A stretch of 21,500 bases of DNA, taken from positions 1-21,500 of the IMG/VR virus record IMGVR_UViG_3300031565_007256, one strand, 5' to 3'. The DNA is from a virus. The notes under the pieces are model-generated. The model did no database searches. It was not told where the DNA came from and worked only from the letters and a program-made list of their open reading frames with translations. A program made the translations under genes and the position numbers. Each line of letters starts with the position of its first letter. Position 1 is the stretch's first letter. Below are positions 13,828 to 21,302 of this stretch, one piece after another.

Positions 13828-14262
13828 ATGCCATATTTATTTGATGTTCAAGACATCTTAAACGACACTGAAGCACCGAAAGTCATTGCCTTAGATTTTT
13901 TTGTGCTCCCTGAAGGGACTGACGTGCCAACCTTGACAATTATACTGAATGACGTGACTCGGAATATTTTCAAGCAAGCCTCCCACAAATATAGTGGGAT
14001 TAAAGATAAGGTGAGATATTATCGTGATAAAGGCGTCGGGGCCACACTTAATAGCAACCCTGAAAAGTTCTGTCTTATGATCTTGGATGTCGCGTACAAG
14101 GAGAGTCAGGGGCTATTCGAGAAACCATCAAAAGATGGGGTGCTCGCACTGATTCGGAAGAAAGCGAAGTTTGCAAGGTTGTTGGCGTCAAAACTTGTGG
14201 AAGTCTTTGAGGATGACGACATGTTTCGAACAAACGAAGAGGAAGACGACGAAAAAAACTGA
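13828..14262 (+). CDS. tail assembly chaperone, G-like (144 aa)
   Basis: The start is the ATG at 13828, with SD AAAGGA (about 13818-13823). The frame is open further up to 13762, but that lies within the tube gene and has no SD. The product is helical and charged (HKYSGIKDKVRYYRDKG, then PEKFCLMILDVAYKESQGLF and SKLVEVFEDDDMFR) with a strongly acidic end (NEEEDDEKN). Its place between tail tube and tape measure, its size and its ending on a slippery sequence match lambda G and its relatives. Such proteins bind the tape measure and keep it soluble while tube subunits are added, and are absent from the finished phage. It ends at TGA directly after the slippery site. Confidence 0.75.
   Translation: MPYLFDVQDILNDTEAPKVIALDFFVLPEGTDVPTLTIILNDVTRNIFKQASHKYSGIKDKVRYYRDKGVGATLNSNPEKFCLMILDVAYKESQGLFEKPSKDGVLALIRKKAKFARLLASKLVEVFEDDDMFRTNEEEDDEKN
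14253..14259 (+). other. -1 programmed frameshift site (A AAA AAC)
   Basis: AAAAAAC sits in the zero frame as the last A of GAA, then AAA and AAC, followed at once by TGA. This is the X XXY YYZ form needed for tandem slippage into the -1 frame. The -1 frame then reads CTG ATA GAG TTT GTG and stays open to 14594. Such a site between the two chaperone genes is conserved in most long-tailed phages. Confidence 0.85.
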
Positions 14263-14594
14263 TAGAGTTTGTGGCGTGGCGTGGGGGAACGTATTGTCTG
14301 AAATGCTTACAGGATGATATTGAGAAGAAGGTTCCCCCGCTTCGACGAAGAGTGCAAGATGTTGATTGTCCGATTCATGGGCACCCTGCATTTCTTCCGC
14401 ACCATCTAAGGGCCTGGGTTGATTTTTTTAACCTGGTAGTTCCATACACGACACAAACAGGACTTCTTAATATAGACCTTATAGGCAGGATTTGTGATGA
14501 ATATCAGATAAAATTCACAGACGCTTTTTATTGGCTGAATATTATCATGAGAGAGGTGCAGAAACGAGATGCCCATCAAAATAACGGGACTTAA
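14259..14594 (+). CDS. tail assembly chaperone extension, T-like, made by -1 frameshift (111 aa extension)
   Basis: It is read from base 14259 in the -1 frame after the AAAAAAC site, giving a G-T fusion of about 255 residues. GTG at 14271 could start it alone, but only GATAGAG is nearby as a weak SD. The extension begins LIEFVAWRGGTYCLKC and has C-x2-C followed by DCPIHGH about 25 residues later, a possible zinc-binding set. The rest is helical (AWVDFFNLVVPYT, then IDLIGRICDEYQIKFTDAFY). In lambda the GT fusion is made in a minority of products; its G part binds the tape measure and its T part recruits tube subunits. The T part overlaps the next gene by 26 bases. Confidence 0.75.
   Translation: MIEFVAWRGGTYCLKCLQDDIEKKVPPLRRRVQDVDCPIHGHPAFLPHHLRAWVDFFNLVVPYTTQTGLLNIDLIGRICDEYQIKFTDAFYWLNIIMREVQKRDAHQNNGT
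14281..14340 (+). repeat. stem downstream of the frameshift site
   Basis: GGGGGAAC (14283-14290) is the exact reverse complement of GTTCCCCC (14331-14338); two further pairs (T-G wobble and G-C) extend it to 10 bp with a 40-base loop. It begins 21 bases after the slippery site. That is longer than the usual 5-9 base spacer, so a role as a stimulator is uncertain. Confidence 0.5.
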
Positions 14595-14997
14595 CCAGGC
14601 CCGGAAGAATATGAAAACGCGGGAAGAGGCATTCAAGGGCACAAAGACATATGATGACGTTGGGAAAATAGCGTCAAAGGATATTGCGCGGCAAGTCCAG
14701 GCAGGGGGGGACCCTGCCTGGAAACCACGAAAATATCAATACTCTCATCCTATCCTTGATAAGACCGGAAGAATGCGTGATAAGGCGGAAAAAACCGCAA
14801 CTGAATGGAAACATGGGCAGGTATGGCATATCAATACAATATTAGGGCCTTTGTATGGCAGAGTCCACCAATATACAGGGGTACGTACAAAAATAGGCGG
14901 GAGTCTCAAGAAGATTATACGAAAGTACGTTGTGTTTAAGTCTCCGGTTCGCAAAAAAATGATTCAAGTTTTCAGGGATGCTTTTTTACTGAAATAA
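14569..14997 (+). CDS. virion morphogenesis protein, Mu gpG/HK97 gp10-like (142 aa)
   Basis: The ATG overlaps the end of the T-like gene by 26 bases, with AGAGGTG upstream (about 14552-14558). The middle contains GGDPAWKPRKY, SHPILDKTGRMRDKAEK and then GPLYGRVHQYTG. The pattern of 'P-x-W-x-P-R ... IL-x-x-TGxMRDx ... Yaxx-HQxG' is diagnostic for phage virion morphogenesis/tail completion proteins (Mu gpG, HK97 gp10 families). These take part in the head-tail joint or tail completion. The C-terminus is basic. In many phages this gene is before the tail tube; here it is after the chaperones, next to the tape measure. A strong intragenic hairpin lies at codons for QAGGDPAW. Confidence 0.8.
   Translation: MPIKITGLNQARKNMKTREEAFKGTKTYDDVGKIASKDIARQVQAGGDPAWKPRKYQYSHPILDKTGRMRDKAEKTATEWKHGQVWHINTILGPLYGRVHQYTGVRTKIGGSLKKIIRKYVVFKSPVRKKMIQVFRDAFLLK
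14696..14722 (+). repeat. 11-bp perfect inverted repeat inside the gp10-like gene
   Basis: TCCAGGCAGGG (14696-14706) pairs fully with CCCTGCCTGGA (14712-14722) around GGGGA. A 7-G run (14704-14710) spans arm and loop. It has no T run after it. It encodes VQAGGDPAWK, so part of the pattern is constrained by the protein, but the exact match is striking. Confidence 0.65.
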
Positions 14998-17580
14998 ATG
15001 GCAACAACAACTGATACAGCAATATTCGAGCTAAAATTTAAGGATGATTCTGGGAAAACCTTTGATGCCTGGGATAAACGTCTCGAAGACCTTGAAGGTA
15101 ACTTTAAAAAGACATTCAAGAACATTGGGAAGACTCTGGGGAATGTTGATTTTTCAGGTTTTGGCGGGGTGTTCGGTGTCGTATCAAAAACAATCACCTC
15201 AACACTTATTCCAGGCATTAATCTTTTAAAGAATGCTTTTTCTGCATTGGTTATTCCTCTAAAAACAACTGCTAATCTCATTAAAGAAGGATTCATTAAG
15301 GGATTAGAAACAATGCAGGATGTACTTGTTTCTAGCGTTAAAAATTTTAGTAAGTTTGAAGATTCCTTCGTTGTTGCACAACGGACAATTGGACGGACTC
15401 GCGAAAGGACAAAGGAATGGTTCGACACGCTTGCTGATGGAATACGGACATTGTCAGCTGTTGAATTGAAAGGTGGGGTTGCAAGTAAGACTTTAGCTGA
15501 CATTGCATCTATTGGCGGGACTTTAGGCATAAAAACAAAAAAAGATTTAGAGGCATTTACCGAAACCATTGCAAAGATGACAGTTGCAACGGATCTAACG
15601 GCGGAAGCTGCCGCTCGCGCACTCCCTAAATTATTAAATGCCTGGGATCTCCCCATTGCAGCAAACATTGAAGGTTTAGGTTCAGTGATAAATCAGCTTG
15701 GGAATGATTTTAATGCAACCCAGTCTGAAATTGTTGATTCTATGCTAAGAATGCAACAAGCATCGTCAGCGTTTAAGCTAACAATAGATCAAGCCGCTGC
15801 ATTATCAGCAACAATGATTGATGCTGGACTGCGCACGCGATTAAGTGCGACTGCGATGTCTAACGTTATGCGTGAGTTAACCGCTGATCATACAAAATTT
15901 GCTGAGGTCTTAAGCATAAACAGTGCTCAACTAAAGCAGGCGATTCTATCAAATGATCCAACTGATGCCCTTCGTCTAGTGTTTGAAGCGTTTCAAAAAA
16001 TTACAACGGCAACACCAGACGGAAAAATTAAAGCATCGCAAGCCTTAAAGGAATTGGGATTTACAGGACAAGGGGTATCTGAAACATTTCTGGCTATGGC
16101 TAAAAATATGGGCACTCTTGATGAGGCGTTGAAAACAGCTTCAGAAGAGATGATAAATCAAGAATCATTAAGCAAAGAATACGACATTGCTATGCAAACA
16201 CTCACAAATGCATGGCAAGCATTTCAAAATATATTAATAGCAATTACAGAGTTTATCGGTAAACCTCTGTCAGAAGCATTAGCAAGACTATTAAATGATA
16301 AAATTACACCTATTTTGATTAAGTTATTTGAATGGATCACAACAAATGAGTCATTAAAAAAAAGTTGGGAGGGATTAATCACAGAGATTGAAACGGAAAT
16401 TGGTGAAATTATTGATAACTTTGAATTATGGAGAAAATCACTGATAGGAAACGAAGATGTATTAAAGTCTATCGAATCAATATGGATCTCATTAGGAAGT
16501 ATCTTTGATAGTATTGTTTTAAAAATAGGTTCATTTGGGGCGGCTATAAGCAGTGCTGGAAAAAAACTATCTCCTATAGAATCAGCGATACTCAGAATAG
16601 ATCAAGCCCTTGCCATGTTTTTATTTAACCTTGAGACACAAGGCCCCTGGGAAGCATTCAAAGAGTTAGCGTTAACAGCATGGGAAGCTATAAAAAATGC
16701 AGCAAAAACAGCATGGGATTTTATTAAAACAGAATTCAACGCTGCCGTTTCTGACGCTGATGAAAATACAAAAAAATGGATAGCTCGATTCAAAAATTTA
16801 CCTCAAACATTTGATGATATGATTGTAGATGTCAAAACATTTATCGCAGTTGTTAAACTATTAGCAGATGAGTGGAGTGGGGTTATTACGGTACTAAGAA
16901 CGGCAGCAAAGATTGTAAAAGAGCTGACATTTGATGCCCGAAGAGACGATCCTGTAATGCAACGATTACAAAATATCGATAAAGAAAATCAAAAGATTAA
17001 ACAATCTACTAAAGAGGTGACTCAGGCTGTTGGCGATATGAAAGATGCATATAACAGCGCGAATGATGACATTACCATTCATTCTGTACTTCCAGATATA
17101 GACACTTGGACAAAAAAAGTAACTCAATCAATAGGCATCATGAATAATGCCGTTGACCAAACGCAACAAGCATATAGTTCTGTTGGACGGACCGCGAGTC
17201 AAATGACAAACGTCAATCTTGAAGGAATTACAAAACGGATAGAAGAAGTTCAGAGCTATTTGCAACACGGCGCGAGTTTTGGAACAGCCCAATCATTAAC
17301 ACAAGCATCACGGGAATTAGCAACACTTGGGGGGAATCAGTTTCAAGCGCAAATAGCAGCTTATCAAGCACAAAAAAAAGTGCAGCCGATACAACCTGCA
17401 TCGGTTAATAGTCAAACAATTACAAGTACCCCATACGTTCAACAGCCGGTCGGTAGCTCAAGAATGCAACCGATGACATTGCAAGCAAATATTTTACTCG
17501 ATGACATGGTCATAGGAAAGGTTGCGCAACGTTTCACGCAGGAGCAAAAAACACAAGCCGGAAGAATTACGATAGGGTAA
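14998..17580 (+). CDS. tape measure protein (860 aa)
   Basis: The ATG follows the previous stop with no gap (TAA ATG) and no clear SD, so it is probably translated by re-initiation. Residues 110-430 carry the TP901-type tape measure core: FEDSFVVAQRTIGRT, then LADIASIGGTLGIKTKKDLE, MTVATDLTAEAAARALPKLL, SQSEIVDSMLRMQQASSAF, IDQAAALSATMIDAGLRTR and ELGFTGQGVSETFLAMAKNM. Hydrophobic stretches precede it (52-95). The rest is long-helical with repeated coiled-coil type patterns to the C-terminus. The protein sets the tail length and leaves with the DNA. By the usual 1.5 angstrom per residue, 860 residues would give a tail of about 130 nm; that is an inference, not a measurement. It is the largest tail gene and fixes the tail module here. 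Confidence 0.9.
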   Translation: MATTTDTAIFELKFKDDSGKTFDAWDKRLEDLEGNFKKTFKNIGKTLGNVDFSGFGGVFGVVSKTITSTLIPGINLLKNAFSALVIPLKTTANLIKEGFIKGLETMQDVLVSSVKNFSKFEDSFVVAQRTIGRTRERTKEWFDTLADGIRTLSAVELKGGVASKTLADIASIGGTLGIKTKKDLEAFTETIAKMTVATDLTAEAAARALPKLLNAWDLPIAANIEGLGSVINQLGNDFNATQSEIVDSMLRMQQASSAFKLTIDQAAALSATMIDAGLRTRLSATAMSNVMRELTADHTKFAEVLSINSAQLKQAILSNDPTDALRLVFEAFQKITTATPDGKIKASQALKELGFTGQGVSETFLAMAKNMGTLDEALKTASEEMINQESLSKEYDIAMQTLTNAWQAFQNILIAITEFIGKPLSEALARLLNDKITPILIKLFEWITTNESLKKSWEGLITEIETEIGEIIDNFELWRKSLIGNEDVLKSIESIWISLGSIFDSIVLKIGSFGAAISSAGKKLSPIESAILRIDQALAMFLFNLETQGPWEAFKELALTAWEAIKNAAKTAWDFIKTEFNAAVSDADENTKKWIARFKNLPQTFDDMIVDVKTFIAVVKLLADEWSGVITVLRTAAKIVKELTFDARRDDPVMQRLQNIDKENQKIKQSTKEVTQAVGDMKDAYNSANDDITIHSVLPDIDTWTKKVTQSIGIMNNAVDQTQQAYSSVGRTASQMTNVNLEGITKRIEEVQSYLQHGASFGTAQSLTQASRELATLGGNQFQAQIAAYQAQKKVQPIQPASVNSQTITSTPYVQQPVGSSRMQPMTLQANILLDDMVIGKVAQRFTQEQKTQAGRITIG

Positions 17581-17586
17581 ACTATT

Positions 17587-18663
17587 ATGTCATTTGGGCC
17601 AACGAGATTTTTATATAACAACTTTTTGACATCGCCAGAAATGATTACCGCTGATTCTCAAGCTTCTGGTGTTGTCGGAGGTGCGGAAAAAATACAAGGT
17701 ACTTCTGGGGTAGCAATAATGGTATCATACGGATCATATTCTGGCACGTCAGGGTTAAGATACACGGTACAGATTGTTTCTCCTGGTGACGTTGGCGTCG
17801 CAACCTTCAGGTGGAAGACCTCAGAAACACCGTCGGGCACATGGGAAGCAACAGGAATTACGACACTATCGACACCAACTCTGCTGAATTATAATACCTA
17901 TATATTTTGGGTAGGAGGCACTGGCGTAGATTTTGAGCAAAATGATACATGGATACTTGAGACACAAGCAACGTATTCAACAGAAAATCTTTTTGATAAA
18001 GATCGAAATACGATTTTTCGTTCGGGCTCAACGTTTAATATTGAATTTAATCTTGGTTCTGCTCGACATATAACAGCAATCATCCTATATGGTCATAATC
18101 TAACATCAGCAACATCAACAGCGATCCTGCAAATGAACACAACAAGCTCATGGGCCTCCCCTCCATATACTCAATCTTTAACTATAGCAAACCCTATCAT
18201 TATCTATGTCGATGAAAACTATCAATATCAAAGAATATCAATAACAGACACAGAACTGAGCTATGTTGAATTTTCTCAAATTTATATTGGAGATTATCTT
18301 GAATTGAGCCACAACGCTAAATGGGATACCCCCCTAACGCCTGGCTTAAATATCATTGAAAGCGGTGACGTTACTGGAATAAATCGCAGAAAAATCTATA
18401 CTAAGCAAGATCGAATACAACTTGATTATCAGATTCTTAAATACGCAGATATTGACAACCTTATCACAATGCAAAAATCATTATACCATACTGATACAGG
18501 TATAATCGACAGACTTTTCCTACATTTATTTTCTGACGATGCCACAAAATATATATGGCTCATGGATTGGACAAATATTAATGCGATAGATTATATCTTT
18601 AAATATGTGACACATGGATCAATAATGTTAGAATTTTCAGAACAAGTAAATACTAGGCGATAA
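17587..18663 (+). CDS. distal tail-like protein with discoidin-type domain (358 aa)
   Basis: AGGG (about 17573-17576) precedes the ATG by 10 bases, overlapping the tape measure stop. Residues 1-128 form a beta-rich domain (VATFRWKTSETPSGTWEA, then FWVGGTGVDFEQNDTWILET). Residues 134-235 read NLFDKDRNTIFRSGSTFNIEFNLGS (134-158) and ITAIILYGHNLTS, the shape of an F5/8 type C (discoidin) jelly roll: NLxDxxxxTxxxs, xxxxxxxLGs, xxxxxxxxxGhN. Residues 236-358 look like a second structural block, with ISGD-, RRKIYTKQDRIQLDY and LFLHLFSDDATKY. Discoidin folds often bind sugars or proteins. The position just after the tape measure suggests a distal tail protein (Dit-like) adaptor for the tip. The Dit role is from position only. 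Confidence 0.55.
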   Translation: MSFGPTRFLYNNFLTSPEMITADSQASGVVGGAEKIQGTSGVAIMVSYGSYSGTSGLRYTVQIVSPGDVGVATFRWKTSETPSGTWEATGITTLSTPTLLNYNTYIFWVGGTGVDFEQNDTWILETQATYSTENLFDKDRNTIFRSGSTFNIEFNLGSARHITAIILYGHNLTSATSTAILQMNTTSSWASPPYTQSLTIANPIIIYVDENYQYQRISITDTELSYVEFSQIYIGDYLELSHNAKWDTPLTPGLNIIESGDVTGINRRKIYTKQDRIQLDYQILKYADIDNLITMQKSLYHTDTGIIDRLFLHLFSDDATKYIWLMDWTNINAIDYIFKYVTHGSIMLEFSEQVNTRR

Positions 18664-18666
18664 CCT

Positions 18667-20088
18667 ATGTTTCATACGACCAACGCATATAACATAGCAA
18701 AAAATTCAGGTAAAAAACCTGTATTATTAGCGTACTTGACCGGGAAAAAAGCTCGACGTGTGTTTGGAAAGTTAACTCCGACAGAGTCTGAAACTGGCAC
18801 GAATACAATTACACTCTGGGACGGGACGACAGTAACAGGAGACGGAGGGTATTTTGATGGAGGGGGGTCTCCAATATTTGCAAGAGAGGCCAGAGTCGTA
18901 AGCTTTGGGAGCATAGAAAAAACACTAACGCCGGAGAGAGGCAATTTAATCGCGAGCCTCAACAAATCCGAACTCAGTGCTTTCAGCGTTACTCTGGATA
19001 ATACTGACGATTATTTCTCAGAAATTTTAGGAGATGATCGAAACGAGAGTTTTTTGACTCAAGAGCTTAGCATTGGTCAGGCATTTTTAGGATTACACGC
19101 AAAAGACTTTCAAACTCTTACATCAGGGAGTGTTGTCGAATTACGTTTAACGGAAAAAACGCTAACGCTTATGTGTGAGCCAACAATACTAAGTAGCAAT
19201 ACTGTTGTCGTGTCGAAAGAAGAAGTGTCAATTATCGACGGTGTTGAATTTGAGTTGAAATGGGGGTCAAAAGGTTCCGGAGATGGTCAGTTTGACGACC
19301 TTAGAGGTATATACCTGGATTCAGATGATAATGTATTTATTGTTGATTCTAAAAATCATCGGATTCAAAAGTTTGACAAAAACGGATCATATATTAGCAA
19401 ATTCGGAACATTTGGAACTGGAAACAAGGAATTTAATATTCCCTACGATATTGTTATCGACAAATCAGATAATATCTATGTAACCGACTCATTAAATAAT
19501 AGAGTTCAAAAATTTGATTCAAATTTCTCATATATAAGTCAATTCGGCTCATACGGTACGCTTGAAGGACGTTTTCAAGAGCCACGGGGAATAGCTCTTG
19601 ACTCTTCTGGAAATATTTTTGTAGTTGATAGACTCAATTACAGAGTACAGAAATTTGACTCAAGCGGAGCATATATAAGTTCATTCGGAACATTTGGAAC
19701 TGGTGACGGACAGTTTAAACATTCGTATTATATATGCGTAGACACCTCAGACAATGTGTTTGTTGGTGATGCCAGTCAAAACCAACGAGTCCAAGCGTTT
19801 ACTAACGATGGAATATTTTTATATAAGTTCGGAGATTCTTCTTTTATGATTCCAAGAGGACTGAGGTTAGGGCCATTAGGTTATCTATTCGTCGTTTCAT
19901 CGTTCCCTTTTAACAATGTCCAGTTTTTTAGCGGAACTACCATCAAAGGAACATTTGGTTCAACAGGTTCTGGAGATGATGAGTTTTCTAATCCACGAGG
20001 TATAGCTTTTAATAGCACATTTACATCTCTCTATATTACTGATACTTTTTATAATCGCGTTAAGAAGTTTAAGGTGAATATTACATGA
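18667..20088 (+). CDS. tail-tip hub protein with six-bladed NHL beta-propeller (473 aa)
   Basis: The start is 3 bases after the previous stop. Residues 1-190 are a tail-tip domain of the hub type: RVVSFGSIEKTLTPERG (77-91), then SAFSVTLDNTDDYFSEI (104-120) and ELRLTEKTLTLMCEP (158-172). Residues 195-470 are NHL repeats: FDDLRGIYLDSDDNVFIVDS, FNIPYDIVIDKSDNIYVTDS, FQEPRGIALDSSGNIFVVDR, FKHSYYICVDTSDNVFVGDA, a degenerate fifth (MIPRGLRLGPLGYLFVV) and FSNPRGIAFNSTFTSLYITDT. Each is followed by a VQKFD-type strand in most copies, about 47 residues per blade. The first strand (EFELKWG) would close the ring with the last. NHL propellers mainly bind proteins, RNA or sugars; here host surface binding is inferred. 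Such a propeller in the tail tip is unusual. Confidence 0.75.
   Translation: MFHTTNAYNIAKNSGKKPVLLAYLTGKKARRVFGKLTPTESETGTNTITLWDGTTVTGDGGYFDGGGSPIFAREARVVSFGSIEKTLTPERGNLIASLNKSELSAFSVTLDNTDDYFSEILGDDRNESFLTQELSIGQAFLGLHAKDFQTLTSGSVVELRLTEKTLTLMCEPTILSSNTVVVSKEEVSIIDGVEFELKWGSKGSGDGQFDDLRGIYLDSDDNVFIVDSKNHRIQKFDKNGSYISKFGTFGTGNKEFNIPYDIVIDKSDNIYVTDSLNNRVQKFDSNFSYISQFGSYGTLEGRFQEPRGIALDSSGNIFVVDRLNYRVQKFDSSGAYISSFGTFGTGDGQFKHSYYICVDTSDNVFVGDASQNQRVQAFTNDGIFLYKFGDSSFMIPRGLRLGPLGYLFVVSSFPFNNVQFFSGTTIKGTFGSTGSGDDEFSNPRGIAFNSTFTSLYITDTFYNRVKKFKVNIT
19249..20076 (+). repeat. six NHL repeat units (about 141 bp period)
   Basis: Blades begin near residues 195, 247, 294, 341, 388 and 430. Blades 1-4 share the phrase GSxGTGDGQF or a relative, a PRGIxLDSSxNIFVVD-like strand and an RVQKFD strand. 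Blades 5 and 6 are more degenerate, and blade 5 is shorter. Third-position differences between the copies point to an old duplication. Confidence 0.7.
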
Positions 20089-21302
20089 GTATCATAGACA
20101 CATTCATATTGCCACGATCCGGAAGATACGCGAATCCAACAAATCAAAATGATATACTTCCGATCCTTTATGGGGATTTAACCGAAAACTCTGCTACTGG
20201 TATATTTATACCACCCTGTATTGACACTATAAATCAATATTATTGTCTTTGTGCCTCGGAGATATTGTCAGAAAATAATGGTAATGTTGTTAAAGTATAT
20301 AATAATGATGTCTTGTTGACATCAGGGTATACTGTCATTACCGATGGAGATCTCGAAAATCAAGGTAGGATTGCTTATCTTGCGTTTGATGAAATCCAAT
20401 CTGGAACAATAACAGTCTCATGCTCAGGCCGAGCTTCCGCCGGCATACTTATCACAAATCCAATAGACATTGCAGAAGATTTATTATCTTTAGCAGGTGA
20501 TTCGACATCATACAATATACACTCATTTTCTCAAGCAAAATACTCAGCATCTTTTTATAACTATGTTGCTGCTGGTATTATTAATTCAGATAATAGTTTA
20601 TTTTTCTGGATTGTTAATATTTTGTCATCATTTTTAGGCGAGGCATTCTTCAATAATCGCGGAGAATTGGTCTTAATGATTGACACTCCATTATCATCTA
20701 CTATACAAATATCGGGAAATATAAGAGAACGTAATTGCAGCGGTTGGTCAGGAGTTCAAAGTATTAAAAACCTCATTAATATCGTCCCTGTAAATTATGC
20801 TAAGTCCTATACTAAGATCGATCTGAGATACACGGAAGATGTCAAAAATGAATATCTTAAGGAAGACAATGGAGAATCAACACAAGATGCTTTTTCTGTA
20901 AAAAAATTTGGAGTTTTTTATCCAAAGACAGCTTTTACGTTTGATTGGTGCCGAAAGACTGAAAATGTAAGAAAGATACAAGCAAGAACAATTGAAAAAC
21001 ATTCAAAGCCAATCTGGTTCCCAATCTCGACGCAAGAACTTGGGTTTGAAAACATCCACGTCGAAGAAGGCGATTTTGTGACTTATAGTTGGGAAGGTCG
21101 AAGAGATGAAAACGGGTATCCATTGAGAAACCAGATCGCCGAAGTACTAACCAAACGCATTGATGGAGACTTTGAAAATATACAATGGGAATTACGAGAC
21201 ACTGGAACATATCTTTCAGAACCTCCTGATATATGGGATGGAAGTACATATACAGGAGATGGAGGAATATTTGGCGGGAAACGTGATAGGAGAATTCTAT
21301 AA
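20085..21302 (+). CDS. tail-tip/baseplate hub protein (405 aa)
   Basis: It begins in an ATGA overlap with the NHL gene, so it is made with it. The N-terminus reads PRSGRYANPTNQNDILPILYGDL, then IPPCIDTINQYYCLCASEI (about 41-61) and VVKVYNNDVLLTSGY. In the middle are GILITNPIDIAEDLLSLAGD and FYNYVAAGIINSDNSLFFWI, then AFFNNRGELVLMIDT (187-201). This order (YGD, a proline-led entry, a ID-x-x-x-x-Y block, nP.DI.xDLL, then xxNxxGELVL) matches a family of phage tail-tip hub proteins that I know mainly from uncultured phages. The C-terminal DIWDGSTYTGDGGIFGG repeats a motif found near the N-terminus of the NHL protein (18817-18864). No enzymatic motif was seen. It would be part of the tip ring around the tape measure's end. 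Confidence 0.6.
   Translation: MSIIDTFILPRSGRYANPTNQNDILPILYGDLTENSATGIFIPPCIDTINQYYCLCASEILSENNGNVVKVYNNDVLLTSGYTVITDGDLENQGRIAYLAFDEIQSGTITVSCSGRASAGILITNPIDIAEDLLSLAGDSTSYNIHSFSQAKYSASFYNYVAAGIINSDNSLFFWIVNILSSFLGEAFFNNRGELVLMIDTPLSSTIQISGNIRERNCSGWSGVQSIKNLINIVPVNYAKSYTKIDLRYTEDVKNEYLKEDNGESTQDAFSVKKFGVFYPKTAFTFDWCRKTENVRKIQARTIEKHSKPIWFPISTQELGFENIHVEEGDFVTYSWEGRRDENGYPLRNQIAEVLTKRIDGDFENIQWELRDTGTYLSEPPDIWDGSTYTGDGGIFGGKRDRRIL

Noticed and set aside
14964-15668. 234-codon minus-strand ORF inside the tape measure gene
   Set aside because: Long antisense ORFs are common opposite helix-rich coding sequence; no SD and no recognisable protein.
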